Of a stretch of 64,000 nt of DNA, positions 1 through 11,169 are shown one piece after another. Origin of the DNA: an uncultured Pelagibacteraceae bacterium (GTDB lineage: Bacteria; Pseudomonadota; Alphaproteobacteria; Pelagibacterales; Pelagibacteraceae). The stretch is taken from assembly GCA_902590625.1 (NCBI GenBank), contig CACIXL010000001.1, forward strand, positions 1-64,000, written 5' to 3'. The notes below the pieces were generated by a model that saw nothing but the letters and a program-made list of their open reading frames with translations, ran no database searches and had not been told where the DNA came from. The position numbers and the translations under genes were made by a program. Within the stretch, counting starts at the first letter, position 1. The number at the start of each line of letters is the position of its first letter.

Positions 1-1538
1 ACTTTTCTTTGACCCATAACTTCTAAACATGATCTTTTGACACCATCCATGGCAATTTTAATATCATGTTTTTTTGCTTCATTAGGAGTCAAAAATTTTG
101 TTTTTAAGAAATTATTTAGTGAGAAAATATTTTTTTTCTTTTCTGAGAATATTTTTTTTCTTTCAAATCCTATTAAGTCTAAATTTATACCAAGATCTGT
201 TAATCTCTGATCTGCATTATCAGCTCTTAAAGTTAATCTGTATTCTGCTCTAGAGGTAAACATACGATAAGGTTCAGTAACACCTTTTGTTATTAAGTCA
301 TCAATCATTACTCCAATGTAAGAAGTTGACCTATCTAACACAAATTCAGATTTATTTTTGATTTTTAAAGCAGCATTAATTCCAGCTATCAAACCTTGAG
401 CAGCTGCCTCCTCATAACCAGTAGTGCCGTTAATTTGGCCTGCTAAGAATAATGACTTAATTTTTTTAGTCTCTAAAGTAGGGTTAAGTTCTCTTGGATC
501 CACATAATCGTACTCTATGGCGTACCCAGCTCTCTTCATCTTAACCTGCTCTAAACCCTTGATTTTAGCTAATATTTTGAGCTGTATCTCTTCTGGTAGA
601 GAGGTAGATATGCCATTTGGGTAAATAGTATTGTCCTTTAATCCTTCTGGCTCTAAAAATATTTGGTGCTGTTGTTTCTCTTTGAACTTTACAATTTTAT
701 CTTCAATGGAAGGGCAATAACGAGGTCCTACACCTTTAATATTCCCCGAATACATTGCGCTACGAGAAATATTATCGCTTATAATTTTGTGTACTTCGTT
801 ATTAGTGTAAGTCATTCCACACTTTATTTGTTTGTTATCTATTTTATTAGTGAGAAAAGAAAAATAACAATGCTCATCATCCGCTGGCTGCATTTCTAAG
901 TCATCGTAGTTAATTGTACTACCATCTAGCCTAGGCGGAGTCCCTGTCTTCAATCTTCCTATTTGCATTTTAAATTTAGCTAATTGCTCACTTAAACCTG
1001 TAGATGGTTTCTCATCATACCTGCCTGCTGGTATTTGCGTTTCACCGATATGTATTAACCCATTAAGAAAAGTACCTGTAGTTAATATAAGCTCCTTAGT
1101 CCTCACTTCTTTTCCACTTTGACATACAAAACCTATAATTTTACCTCCCTCAAACATAAATTTAATAACTGGATCTGCAATTACCTCCAAGTTTTTGTAA
1201 TTTAGTAAAATCTTCTGCATATGTTCTTTGTAAAGAGCTCTATCTGACTGAGTACGTGGACCCTGCACTGCTGGACCTCTACTTCTATTTAATAATCTAA
1301 ATTGAATGCCTGATTTATCGGCTACAACGCCCATTACACCATCTAAAGCATCTATTTCTCTAACAAGATGCCCTTTTCCGAGGCCTCCAATGGCTGGATT
1401 GCACGACATTTCGCCTATAGTCTCAATTTTATGTGTAAAAAGAGCAGTATTTACACCCATTCTAGCGGATGCTGCTGCTGCTTCACATCCAGCATGTCCA
1501 CCCCCTATTACCACTACATCATAGCTTTGTTTAGTCAT
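1..1538 (-). CDS. mnmG: tRNA uridine-5-carboxymethylaminomethyl modification enzyme MnmG/GidA (3' end cut by window edge)
   Basis: Translating the minus strand from 1538 gives [36 protein letters not shown]...[24 protein letters not shown], the MnmG FAD-binding N-terminus; open to position 1. Not in the ORF track because it is truncated. Confidence 0.96.
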   Translation of the reverse strand, partial: MTKQSYDVVVIGGGHAGCEAAAASARMGVNTALFTHKIETIGEMSCNPAIGGLGKGHLVREIDALDGVMGVVADKSGIQFRLLNRSRGPAVQGPRTQSDRALYKEHMQKILLNYKNLEVIADPVIKFMFEGGKIIGFVCQSGKEVRTKELILTTGTFLNGLIHIGETQIPAGRYDEKPSTGLSEQLAKFKMQIGRLKTGTPPRLDGSTINYDDLEMQPADDEHCYFSFLTNKIDNKQIKCGMTYTNNEVHKIISDNISRSAMYSGNIKGVGPRYCPSIEDKIVKFKEKQQHQIFLEPEGLKDNTIYPNGISTSLPEEIQLKILAKIKGLEQVKMKRAGYAIEYDYVDPRELNPTLETKKIKSLFLAGQINGTTGYEEAAAQGLIAGINAALKIKNKSEFVLDRSTSYIGVMIDDLITKGVTEPYRMFTSRAEYRLTLRADNADQRLTDLGINLDLIGFERKKIFSEKKKNIFSLNNFLKTKFLTPNEAKKHDIKIAMDGVKRSCLEVMGQRK

Positions 1539-1580
1539 AAGATGAATGTAACGCGGTATATTAGGAATACAAGAGGTATT

Positions 1581-2908
1581 TTATTTACCTATACAAAAGT
1601 CTTTAAATATAGATCCGAGGATTTCTTCAACATCAACCTTACCAACAATACTTCCAAGATGTCTTGTAGCCATTCTTAGATCTTCTGCGGCTAATTCTAA
1701 ATCTTTATTTTGATCTTTTTTAAGGAAGTTATCTATTTCTTCCAAGCACTCATTAAGTTTAAGTCTATGTCTTTCTCTAGTAATTAAAGCAGTATTATTA
1801 GACGTAAATTTATTACTTAATTTTTCTTTTATCTTGTAAATCAAAATATCAATATTTTTATTCTCTTTGACTGATGCTAACACAGTATCTGCCTCAAATT
1901 TATGATTTTGTTTATTTTGTACGTCTGACTTATTTAGTAAAACTATCGTGTCTTTATTGATCATCTTTTTAATTTCATTATTTATGCTTTTTGAGGAATT
2001 ATCTATAACAATAATATTTAAGTCTGATTCTTTCGATTTTCCTAAAGCTAAAGATATACCTTTTTTTCAACTTCATTTTTTGCATCTCTAATGCCGGCAG
2101 TGTCAGCTAGGATCACGGGATAACCGTCTATATTTAAATATGTCTCAATTACATCCCTAGTAGTTCCAGCTTCATCTGAAACAATAGCGACATCCCTTTT
2201 TGCTATCAAATTTAAAAGAGAAGATTTACCTGCATTAACTTCACCTGTTATTGAAACTCTAAATCCATCTCTTATTTTTTCTCCTATTTTATTGTCTTCA
2301 ATTATTTTATTAATATCTTTTTGGATTTCTTTAATAGAGTTTTGTACTTCTTTTAAAACTTTTTCCGGTAAATCATCCTCAGCAAAATCAATTTTAGCTT
2401 CGATATAAGATAAAGATTTAATTAATTTTTCTCTTAAATCATTATAATAATTTGAAGCATTACCTTGAACTAATTTAACAGCTTGATTTCTTTGAAGCTC
2501 AGTCTCTGCATGAATTAAATCACCTATGCTTTCAGCTTTTAAAAGATCAATTTTATCATTTTGAAAAGCTATCTTTGTAAATTCACCAGGTTCAGCTAAT
2601 CTGCAATTATCTTGTTCTGATAGTGCCTTTAATAAAGCATTGATAACAGCATTACTTCCATGAACTTGGAACTCGGCTAGATCGTCACCTGTATAGCTAT
2701 TAGGCCCGGGAAACCACAATAATAGAGCTTCTGGGTCTATTATTTTATTGTTTTTAGGATCATAGAATTGACAATAATTCACTTCATTGGATTTGATTTC
2801 TTTAAGTTTTGTTAAGTTCTTACAAACTTTAAGAGTGTCTTTACCTGAGATTCTAACGATAGCTATTCCTGACGGACCTCTGCCTGATGAAAGAGCATAA
2901 ATGTTCAT
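1581..2908 (-). CDS. mnmE: tRNA modification GTPase MnmE/TrmE, interrupted by a one-base frameshift at an A7 tract (2061-2067)
   Basis: ORF 2048-2908 holds the N-terminal domain and G1-G3 motifs (GEVNAGKSSLLN, DTAGIRDA). ORF 1581-1964 holds NKSD and the C-terminal ...DFCIGK. The gap between them is open in the downstream frame. Confidence 0.92.
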
Positions 2909-2912
2909 TGAA

Positions 2913-4010
2913 TTAAATTGATAAACCTTGATTGGAAATAAATTTGCTTATTCTTTTAAGAGTATTATTTTTTGAGATATTTTTCAAAATTGTTTCTTTA
3001 AATGGATCTAATAATTTATTTTGTTTAAAGAAATTATGAGTCAGATCGATCCCTATACCTGTAATAATATTCTCAGATTTTCTATTATTAGCAAATTCTT
3101 CAAGAGCAGGAGTGCTTTTTAAAGACATGCCTAATTCTGTATAATATTTAAAAATCTTTTGTAATTTATTAATATCTCTTAATACAAGATTAAAGCCTTG
3201 ACCAGCTACAGGATGAACTGTGTGCAATCCTTCACCTAAAATAAGAATATCATTTTTATAATACGTTCGTTTTAAATTGAGCATCAATGGATATGATTGT
3301 TGATTAGATATTTGTACTTTTTTTGTTTTTAAAACTTCACAAATTTTTGTTTTAACGAGTGAATTAATATCTTTTTTTAAAAACTCTTTATCTACACTCC
3401 AAACAAAAGAAAAGTTATTTTTTGAAAAGGGGAGTATAGCTAAGGGTCCTTCTTTTAAAAAATATTGGGCTGTATTCAAATTTCTTAAATTGTGTTTAAC
3501 ATAACCTGTTATTGCGATTTCTTTATAATCTTTGGTTAATGATCTTTTATCAACTATACTTTGATAGATTTTTGAAGATCTGCCTAGGCATAATATTTTC
3601 ATATCATAACCATCTAGGTCTTTTAGTTCATTTATATTTTTTTGAAGAGTTTTGACTTTATTTTTTTTAATTTCTTTAATTAAAATTTCTTTGACTTTTT
3701 CATTCTCAAAAACGTACATAAGATTTTTGCTATCTTCATTAAAATTTAAGAAGTTCATGGTCTGATCTTTTGTTTCGTAAAACAGATCGATCTTTTTTGA
3801 AGGCCAAAATAATTTATTGTCGAGTTTACTTATGACTTTATTAATAAACTCATGATTGAGGGCAGAAATAGCTGTAGTTCGTCTATCTTTAGAATGCTTG
3901 TTTTTTCTTGATATTAGGTGAACTTCTAAACCTTCCAATTTGTTTAAGGCTAAAGCAATCATTAAACCTGAGAGACCGTCTCCAACTATACAAATTCTCT
4001 GTTTTTTCAT
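2913..4010 (-). CDS. UbiH/UbiF/COQ6-type FAD-dependent ubiquinone biosynthesis hydroxylase
   Basis: N-terminal ICIVGDGLSGLMIALAL FAD motif and GEGLHTVHPVAGQGFNLVLRD. Start set to internal Met (MKKQRICIVGDG), which avoids overlap with divergent ftsK. Confidence 0.85.
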   Translation of the reverse strand: MKKQRICIVGDGLSGLMIALALNKLEGLEVHLISRKNKHSKDRRTTAISALNHEFINKVISKLDNKLFWPSKKIDLFYETKDQTMNFLNFNEDSKNLMYVFENEKVKEILIKEIKKNKVKTLQKNINELKDLDGYDMKILCLGRSSKIYQSIVDKRSLTKDYKEIAITGYVKHNLRNLNTAQYFLKEGPLAILPFSKNNFSFVWSVDKEFLKKDINSLVKTKICEVLKTKKVQISNQQSYPLMLNLKRTYYKNDILILGEGLHTVHPVAGQGFNLVLRDINKLQKIFKYYTELGMSLKSTPALEEFANNRKSENIITGIGIDLTHNFFKQNKLLDPFKETILKNISKNNTLKRISKFISNQGLSI

Positions 4011-4066
4011 ATTAAAATTTTTCTCACTTTCATAAAAATGGTAAAAAGTACGTAAAACGATTCGAT

Positions 4067-6163
4067 ATGAATACAAACTTTTTAAATAGTTTAACAAATT
4101 TTTTAAAAAAACGAACCTTTGAATTTATAGGATTAATCTTAATTTCGTCGAGTATCGGTCTAGCAATAGCTTTTACGACATATTCACCAGAAGATCCGTC
4201 ATTTGTCTATGGTGATAGGGAATTTGAGATCAAAAATTTCTTTGGAATCTATGGAAGTAGTATTGCAGATTTTCTCTTGCAGAGTTTTGGTCTCGTTTCA
4301 TTTTTAATTTTGGCTAATTTTTTATTCTGGGGAATTAATTTAATCATTCAAAAAAAAATCAAGAGAATAGTTTTAAAATTATTTCTAGTAGTTTCATATT
4401 TGGTCTTGGGCACTATCTTTATCTATATTACATTTAATAATTCATTTTGGCTTATTGATAATGGTAACTCGGGTTTTGTTGGAAAGATTGGTTATGAATT
4501 TTTAAGCATATGGTTTCCATATATTGACAACACTTATTCTGCGTATGGTTTATTATTACTTACTTTAATCTTTTTTATTTTTTCAGCTGATTTAAATATA
4601 AAGAAAATAATTACTGGAACTTTTTCTATACTTGCTTCATTGTTTAGAAGAAAAGAAAATACTATTCCCGATGTAAATTTAGAAGCAGATCCAACAGAGG
4701 ATAAAAGTGAAATCATTGAAAGACCACAACAATCATTTTCTTTTGGTGACTTAACTCAATCAGAAAAACAAAAAACTAGTTTAAGATCAAAATATAAACT
4801 GCCAGCAATAGATTATTTAGACAAAAGTTCTACAAAACTTAGTGCATCAGAATTAAATAAAAATCGTCCTGATGGTGAGTTTATGGAAAAAATTCTTTTA
4901 GATTTTGGTATTGATGGGAAAATTAAAGCTATTAATAACGGTCCAGTTGTTAGTTTGTATGAATTTGAACCAGCGCCAGGCGTAAAAGTTTCCAAGATAA
5001 TAAATTTATCCGAGGATTTAGCACGTAACACTAGTTCAACATCTGCAAGGGTCTCAGTAATACCTGGTAAAAATACAGTAGGTATCGAGATACCAAACGA
5101 GACAAGAGAAAGCGTGTCACTCCGAGAAATCATCTCCTACGAAAAGTTTCAAAAGAAAGATATCAAATTACCAATAGCACTTGGCAAAAGCATATCTGGC
5201 ATGCCGATAGTTGGAGATCTTACTTCAATGCCTCACTTATTAATTGCTGGAACTACAGGTTCAGGTAAGTCAGTATGTATTAATACGATTATTGTTTCAT
5301 TGCTTTACAAATTAAATCCTGATCTTTGTAAATTTATTTTAATTGATCCTAAAATGTTAGAGCTATCAACTTATGAAGGTATTCCTCATTTATTAACTCC
5401 AGTAATCACCGATGCAAAGAAAGCAACATCTGCTTTGGCTTGGACAGTAAAAGAAATGAACAGCAGATACAAACTTATGAGCAAAGTTGGAGTGAGAAAC
5501 ATCGATGGTTATAATGCTAAACACAAATTAAAAATGCCTTACATCGTTGTAGTAGTTGATGAAATGTCAGATTTAATGCTTGTTGCTGGCAAAGAAATAG
5601 AAAACTATATTCAAAAATTATCACAAATGGCAAGAGCCGCAGGGATACATATTATTATGGCTACACAAAGACCAAGTGTTGATGTTATTACTGGTACAAT
5701 TAAAGCAAACTTTCCAACAAGAGTATCTTTTCAAGTGAGCTCTAAAATAGATAGTAGAACAATATTAGGAGAGCAGGGTGCAGAACAATTGTTGGGTAAA
5801 GGTGATATGTTGTTCATGTCTTCAGCAAATAGAATTGTTAGAATTCACGGTCCGTTTGTTTCAGAGAATGAAATAGAAAAAATTGTTAACTCCATTAGAG
5901 CACAAGGGGAGCCCGATTATATGGATGAAATAACTGCACATACAAGTAGTGAAACTTCTTCCGCTGCAGATGTAGACAGCGATGAGGACGAACTGTATTC
6001 GCAAGCAGTTGATATTATTAAATCAGAGGGAAAGGCTTCAACAAGTTTCTTGCAAAGAAAATTACAAATTGGCTATAATAGAGCAGCTAGAATTATTGAT
6101 ATGATGGAAGAAAAAGGTATTGTCAGCAAAGCAAATCATGTTGGTAAACGTGAAGTTCTATAA
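4067..6163 (+). CDS. ftsK: DNA translocase FtsK
   Basis: N-terminal TM segments, GTTGSGKSVCINT Walker A, VVVDEMSDLM Walker B, C-terminal gamma winged-helix (STSFLQRKLQIGYNRAARIIDMMEEKGIV). Confidence 0.96.
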   Translation: MNTNFLNSLTNFLKKRTFEFIGLILISSSIGLAIAFTTYSPEDPSFVYGDREFEIKNFFGIYGSSIADFLLQSFGLVSFLILANFLFWGINLIIQKKIKRIVLKLFLVVSYLVLGTIFIYITFNNSFWLIDNGNSGFVGKIGYEFLSIWFPYIDNTYSAYGLLLLTLIFFIFSADLNIKKIITGTFSILASLFRRKENTIPDVNLEADPTEDKSEIIERPQQSFSFGDLTQSEKQKTSLRSKYKLPAIDYLDKSSTKLSASELNKNRPDGEFMEKILLDFGIDGKIKAINNGPVVSLYEFEPAPGVKVSKIINLSEDLARNTSSTSARVSVIPGKNTVGIEIPNETRESVSLREIISYEKFQKKDIKLPIALGKSISGMPIVGDLTSMPHLLIAGTTGSGKSVCINTIIVSLLYKLNPDLCKFILIDPKMLELSTYEGIPHLLTPVITDAKKATSALAWTVKEMNSRYKLMSKVGVRNIDGYNAKHKLKMPYIVVVVDEMSDLMLVAGKEIENYIQKLSQMARAAGIHIIMATQRPSVDVITGTIKANFPTRVSFQVSSKIDSRTILGEQGAEQLLGKGDMLFMSSANRIVRIHGPFVSENEIEKIVNSIRAQGEPDYMDEITAHTSSETSSAADVDSDEDELYSQAVDIIKSEGKASTSFLQRKLQIGYNRAARIIDMMEEKGIVSKANHVGKREVL

Positions 6164-6698
6164 AATATTCACAATCTTTATTTTATTATCAGTAAATCTT
6201 TCTGCTAATGAAAAGGATCAAATAGTCAATCAATTAAATAATTTAAATTCATTAGAATTTACCTTTGATCAAACTATTAATGACAAAACTGAAAAGGGGA
6301 GTTGTCTTTTAGAATTTCCTGGTAAATTAAAATGTGATTATTTTGATGATAAAAAAAAGGAGTTAATAATTAATAAAAAAAAATTAGCGATAACACAAAA
6401 GAGGTATAATAAAACTTACTATTATCCTATTACAAAATCTCCGTTCCTAAATATTTTGTATAAAGACAAACTTTTAGAAATTGTAAAATCTGGGAAGTTA
6501 GAACTATCTGATCAAATTATAAAGTTAGTTTATTTAAATGATAACGAGATAACAGTTTTCTTCGACAAGAAAACATTAGATTTAAAAGGTTGGCAAATAA
6601 TTGACCAGTATAACAACAATATAAATTTCTCTTTGAACATTATTGTTAAAAATGATGTCTTTAAAAAAGGAACTTTCAAAATTCCAGAGATGAATTAA
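6138..6698 (+). CDS. lolA: LolA-like outer-membrane lipoprotein carrier protein
   Basis: Signal peptide, LNSLEFTFDQTINDKTEKGSCLLEFPGKLKCDY; directly after ftsK, a common order. Start moved to internal Met. Confidence 0.75.
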   Translation: MLVNVKFYKIFTIFILLSVNLSANEKDQIVNQLNNLNSLEFTFDQTINDKTEKGSCLLEFPGKLKCDYFDDKKKELIINKKKLAITQKRYNKTYYYPITKSPFLNILYKDKLLEIVKSGKLELSDQIIKLVYLNDNEITVFFDKKTLDLKGWQIIDQYNNNINFSLNIIVKNDVFKKGTFKIPEMN

Positions 6699-7201
6699 GC
6701 TACGAAATCGATTTCTTCTTCTTTAAAAATTTCAAAACCTTTTGACTTATAATTTTGTAGCGCATGTTTGTGGTCTAAGCTACAAGTATGAACCCACATT
6801 CTTTCTGGATTTTTTCTCGATGCACTGGCAATAGCGTGATTTACAAGAGTTGAACCTAGTTTAAGACCTCTAAATTCTTTTAATACTCCCAAATTTATTA
6901 ATTCTACTTCATTAGAACCTGGATGATATTCCTGTTCATAATAACCAACAAGATCTTCTCCTTTTTTTAAAACATGGGTTTCTAAATTTTTGTTTGTTAT
7001 ATACCTAACCCATTCACTATCTGACCATAATAACCTATCTCTCCAAAAATGATCTAAACCTATTTGTTTATAAAAAAATTTATTTAAATGAAAATTATCT
7101 TTATTATCTAAAATAATTTTGTAATTTTCAGGGAGATTTAGGTCTATAGTTTTTGAAAAATCTTTAATCTCTAAAAAATACCTTTTAACTCTCGAAACCA
7201 T
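6695..7201 (-). CDS. GNAT family N-acetyltransferase
   Basis: LINLGVLKEFRGLKLGSTLVNHAIASA...YKSKGFEIF matches GNAT acetyl-CoA-binding pattern. Confidence 0.75.
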   Translation of the reverse strand: MVSRVKRYFLEIKDFSKTIDLNLPENYKIILDNKDNFHLNKFFYKQIGLDHFWRDRLLWSDSEWVRYITNKNLETHVLKKGEDLVGYYEQEYHPGSNEVELINLGVLKEFRGLKLGSTLVNHAIASASRKNPERMWVHTCSLDHKHALQNYKSKGFEIFKEEEIDFVA

Positions 7202-7557
7202 TAGTTTACCATCTTTCCTATCTTTTCACCGGCAAAAATATGAAAGTGTAGATGAGGAACTTCTTGTCCTCCATCACTACCAATATTTGTAAGTGCTCTA
7301 TAACCTTTATCTTTTGAGCCCATTAAATTTGCTACATGTGTTACCGCTTTATTTAATTCAACAATCTCTTTATCAGACGCTTTATTGTTGAAATCATCTA
7401 AATCAATATATTCACCTTTTGGTATTACTAATACATGCACTTTTTTTTGAGGATTAATGTCATGAAAAGCTAAAACATGATCATTTTCATAGACTTTCTT
7501 ACAAGGAATTTCTCCTCTAAGGATTTTTGCGAATATATTATTTTTATCGTAACTCAT
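7201..7557 (-). CDS. HIT family (Hint-like) protein
   Basis: IFAKILRGEIPCKKVYENDHVLAFHDINPQ and HLHFHIFAG histidine triad. Confidence 0.95.
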   Translation of the reverse strand: MSYDKNNIFAKILRGEIPCKKVYENDHVLAFHDINPQKKVHVLVIPKGEYIDLDDFNNKASDKEIVELNKAVTHVANLMGSKDKGYRALTNIGSDGGQEVPHLHFHIFAGEKIGKMVN

Positions 7558-7826
7558 TTTTGTCTTTTTTTTAGTTCACTCATAACATCTTCGATCTTAA
7601 TATTATGGGCCTCAAGATAAACCATTAAATGATAAATTACATCTGCTGCTTCGTGTATTTTATTAGAGTTTTGTTCAACAGCCTCAATTAATTCTGCTAT
7701 TTCTTCTTTAACTTTTGCAACACTTAAACTTTTATCGTTGAGAAGTTTATTCGTATAGGATTTATCAGGAGAAGAATTTTTTCTTTCTCTAATAGTTTGC
7801 ATTAATTGTTCTAGGTTTTCAAACAT
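7554..7826 (-). CDS. hisE: Phosphoribosyl-ATP pyrophosphatase
   Basis: EEIAELIEAVE...EAADVIYHLMVYLEAHNI; adjacent to hisF. Confidence 0.93.
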   Translation of the reverse strand: MFENLEQLMQTIRERKNSSPDKSYTNKLLNDKSLSVAKVKEEIAELIEAVEQNSNKIHEAADVIYHLMVYLEAHNIKIEDVMSELKKRQK

Positions 7827-7827
7827 C

Positions 7828-8589
7828 TTATAATCTTACCGATACATTCTTAGAATTCAAATATTCTTTAGCTTCTTTGATTTTATATTCTCCATAGTGA
7901 AAAATAGAAGCTGCTAAAACTGCGCTCGCCCCACCTTTAACTATACCATCGTAGAGATGATCTAAAGTTCCTACACCACCAGAAGCAATAACAGGAATAT
8001 TAGTTTTATCTGTAATTACTTTTAATAATTCAACGTCATATCCAGACTTCGTTCCATCTCTATCCATAGAAGTTAATAAGATTTCTCCTGCTCCAATTGT
8101 TTCCACTTGTTTAGCGAATTCAACAGCATCAATACCTGTTTTGTTTCTTCCACCATGGGTAAAGACTTCCCATTTATTATCAGAAACTTTTTTAGCATCG
8201 ATAGCTACAACAATACATTGAGAGCCAAATTTTTTAGAAGCTTCTTTTACAAAACTAACATCTTTAACTGCTGCTGTATTAATAGAAACTTTATCTGCAC
8301 CAGCCAATAATAAATCAGTTATATTTTGAATAGTTCTTACACCACCACCAACAGTTAAAGGAACAAAACATTCTTTTGCAGTTTTTCTTACGATATCAAT
8401 AATTGTATCTCTATTTTCGTTTGATGCAGTTATATCTAAAAAACAAATCTCGTCAGCACCACCATCGCTATAAATTTTAGCTTGTTCAACTGGATCTCCA
8501 GCATCTTTTAATTCAACAAAGTTAATACCTTTAACTACTCTTCCATTCTTAACATCAAGACAAGGTATAATTCTATTTTTAAGCATCAA
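7828..8589 (-). CDS. hisF: Imidazole glycerol phosphate synthase subunit HisF
   Basis: [61 protein letters not shown]. Confidence 0.98.
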   Translation of the reverse strand: MMLKNRIIPCLDVKNGRVVKGINFVELKDAGDPVEQAKIYSDGGADEICFLDITASNENRDTIIDIVRKTAKECFVPLTVGGGVRTIQNITDLLLAGADKVSINTAAVKDVSFVKEASKKFGSQCIVVAIDAKKVSDNKWEVFTHGGRNKTGIDAVEFAKQVETIGAGEILLTSMDRDGTKSGYDVELLKVITDKTNIPVIASGGVGTLDHLYDGIVKGGASAVLAASIFHYGEYKIKEAKEYLNSKNVSVRL

Positions 8590-9304
8590 TCTCCTTTGCT
8601 AATTCTTCTAGTTTAATATCACCATCATAAATAGCTTTACCAACAATGATACCTTCTATTTTTTTATTATTTAATTGTTTGGCTTTCTTAATGTCATTTA
8701 TTGAAGAAACACCACCTGAAATTACAACAGGGCAATTAGAAAGCTCTGCTATTTTTACTGTCTCATCAAAGTTGGGGCTATTCTTCATTCCATCTCTATT
8801 AATATCTGTATAAATAATTCGGCTCACTCCAAAGTTGTTTACATCTTTTAGAAAGTCTAAGGTTCTAATATTTAGATTTTCTTTCCAACCTGATACAGAG
8901 AGATTTCCATCCTTTGCATCTAATCCTAAAGCAATTTGATTTTTATATCTTTGACATGCTTCTTTTAGAAATTCTTTATTTTTAATAGCGCCACTTCCTA
9001 AAATTACTTTCTCGACTCCCGCATCGATATATTGCTTAATGCTATCGAGAGATCTTACTCCACCACCTATTTCAATATTCAAATCATATTTACTTATTAT
9101 TTCTTTAATAATGGTTAAATTAACTGTTTGACCTGTTAAAGCTCCATCTAAATCAACAATATGTAAATTTTTAAAACCTTGTTCTTTATATTTACCTGCT
9201 TGATCAATAGGTGAAGTTTTATATTCAGTTTTGTTTTCAAAGTCTCCTTTAATCAACCTCACACACTTTTTATCTTTAATGTCTATTGCAGGAAATATTT
9301 TCAT
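8579..9304 (-). CDS. hisA: Phosphoribosylformimino-5-aminoimidazole carboxamide ribotide isomerase
   Basis: [47 protein letters not shown]. Confidence 0.97.
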   Translation of the reverse strand: MKIFPAIDIKDKKCVRLIKGDFENKTEYKTSPIDQAGKYKEQGFKNLHIVDLDGALTGQTVNLTIIKEIISKYDLNIEIGGGVRSLDSIKQYIDAGVEKVILGSGAIKNKEFLKEACQRYKNQIALGLDAKDGNLSVSGWKENLNIRTLDFLKDVNNFGVSRIIYTDINRDGMKNSPNFDETVKIAELSNCPVVISGGVSSINDIKKAKQLNNKKIEGIIVGKAIYDGDIKLEELAKEIDA

Positions 9305-9933
9305 TATAGTTTTATAAAGTTATCAATTATTTTTAATCCTTTTTTATCACTTTTCTCTGGGTGAAATTGAGTACCTAGCAAATTTTCTCTCTCGACTGCA
9401 CATACAATCTTTGATGAATAATCTGTAGTTGCTGAAATCACCGACTTATCTTCAGGAATAAATTCGTAACTATGAACAAAGTACATGTGGGATTTGTTTT
9501 TTATGTCTTTAAATATTTTGCTTTCTTTTTTTATTTCAATTTCGTTCCAGCCAATGTGAGGAAGTTTGAATTTTCCGTTTTGATTATCGATTTTAGAAAC
9601 TTTACCAGAAATCCAACCTAATCCTTTTGTTTCTGCCTCTTCATAACCAATGTCAGCAAACATTTGTAAACCTACACAAATGCCTAATAAAGGTTTTTTA
9701 TTTGTAATTACAAATTCTTTAAGTGTTTCAACTAAACCATTAATACTATTTAAAGAATCTACACAGCTTTTAAATGAACCTTGACCTGGCAAAACAATCT
9801 TATCGCTAGATTTAATTTTTTTTATGTCAGATGTGACTTCTAAATTTACTTTACCTTGAGCGACCTCTGTAAAAGAGTTTATGACTGAGCTTATATTGCC
9901 CGATTGGTAGTCAACAATTGTGACGTTCATCAA
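9304..9933 (-). CDS. hisH: Imidazole glycerol phosphate synthase subunit HisH
   Basis: VDYQSGNISSV, LGICVGLQMFAD nucleophile motif, GTQFHPEKSDKKGL. Confidence 0.97.
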   Translation of the reverse strand: MMNVTIVDYQSGNISSVINSFTEVAQGKVNLEVTSDIKKIKSSDKIVLPGQGSFKSCVDSLNSINGLVETLKEFVITNKKPLLGICVGLQMFADIGYEEAETKGLGWISGKVSKIDNQNGKFKLPHIGWNEIEIKKESKIFKDIKNKSHMYFVHSYEFIPEDKSVISATTDYSSKIVCAVERENLLGTQFHPEKSDKKGLKIIDNFIKL

Positions 9934-9935
9934 AT

Positions 9936-10526
9936 TTAAATAGAGCCTTTAGTCGAAGGTATTGAGTTTTTAATTCTTTTATCAACTTCTAGAGCATCTT
10001 TTAATGATCTAGCTAAACCTTTGTAACAAGACTCAATTTTGTGGTGACTATTCTCACCATAAATATTTTCAATGTGTAAAGTAACACCAGCGGATTGCGA
10101 AAAGGCTTGGAACCATTCTTTAAATAATTCTGTATCCATTTCACCTAATTTTTCTACTGCTAAATTAACTTTCCATATTAAATAAGGACGGTTGGATACG
10201 TCGATAGAAACTCTACTTAATGTTTCATCCATTGGTATCATTGTTGACGCATATCTCCTTATACCTTTTCGGTTACCAGCAGCTTTCTTGATAGCTTCAC
10301 CTATGGCAATTCCTGTGTCCTCCGTTGTGTGGTGTAAATCAATATGAGTATCACCCTTAGCATTTACCTCTAAATCAATTAAAGAGTGCTTAGACAGTTG
10401 TTCTAACATGTGGTCTAAAAAACCTATTCCGGTTTTAATTTTATATTTACCTTTACCGTCTAAATTTACTGAAACAGAAATACTGGTTTCTTTTGTTTTT
10501 CTACTAATTTTTGCTTTTCTTGCCAT
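9936..10526 (-). CDS. hisB: Imidazoleglycerol-phosphate dehydratase
   Basis: [50 protein letters not shown]. Confidence 0.98.
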   Translation of the reverse strand: MARKAKISRKTKETSISVSVNLDGKGKYKIKTGIGFLDHMLEQLSKHSLIDLEVNAKGDTHIDLHHTTEDTGIAIGEAIKKAAGNRKGIRRYASTMIPMDETLSRVSIDVSNRPYLIWKVNLAVEKLGEMDTELFKEWFQAFSQSAGVTLHIENIYGENSHHKIESCYKGLARSLKDALEVDKRIKNSIPSTKGSI

Positions 10527-10610
10527 AAATTATCTCTGATTTATCATTGATATATATATAATCGGTCATTTTATCAATAAATCAGATTTACTATTGAAGA
10601 TCCTAAATTA

Positions 10611-11168
10611 ATGTCCACATATAACATTATGAATACAGCTGAAAAGTGGCATGGAACAACAATTGTCTTGCTCAGAAAGAATGGTGAAACTGTTGTTGCT
10701 GGAGACGGTCAGGTTAGTTTAGGCAACACTGTTTTGAAAAGCAAAGCTAAGAAAGTAAGAAAAATCGAGAGCAGAGGAGTAATAGCAGGTTTTGCTGGCT
10801 CTACTGCTGATGCACTTACTTTGTTTGAAAGATTAGAAGCTAAACTAGAAAAACACGCAGGTAATTTACAAAGAGCAGCTGTGGAATTGGCAAAAGATTG
10901 GAGAAGCGATAAATTTTTAAGAAGGTTAGAAGCTTTAATGGCTGTAGCAGATAAAAAACATAGTTTTATAATTTCTGGAACAGGGGATGTTTTAGAGCCA
11001 GAAGATGGAATAATTGGAATTGGATCAGGCGGTAATTATGCACTTGCAGCTGCAAAAGTATTAGCTGAAACTGATATGAGTGCAGAAGATATTGCTAGGA
11101 AGTCTATTAAGGTTGCATCTGACATATGTGTTTTTACTAACAACAATATTACAGTGGAAAAGGTTTAA
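10611..11168 (+). CDS. hslV: ATP-dependent protease subunit HslV
   Basis: [39 protein letters not shown]; followed by hslU. Confidence 0.98.
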   Translation: MSTYNIMNTAEKWHGTTIVLLRKNGETVVAGDGQVSLGNTVLKSKAKKVRKIESRGVIAGFAGSTADALTLFERLEAKLEKHAGNLQRAAVELAKDWRSDKFLRRLEALMAVADKKHSFIISGTGDVLEPEDGIIGIGSGGNYALAAAKVLAETDMSAEDIARKSIKVASDICVFTNNNITVEKV

Positions 11169-11169
11169 A

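Noticed and set aside
663-1679. Plus-strand ORFs 663-899, 1306-1524 and 1368-1679 from the track
   Set aside because: They lie opposite mnmG/mnmE, which have unambiguous homology; treated as shadow ORFs.
4534-5133. Minus-strand ORFs inside ftsK
   Set aside because: Antisense to conserved coding sequence; no recognisable protein features.
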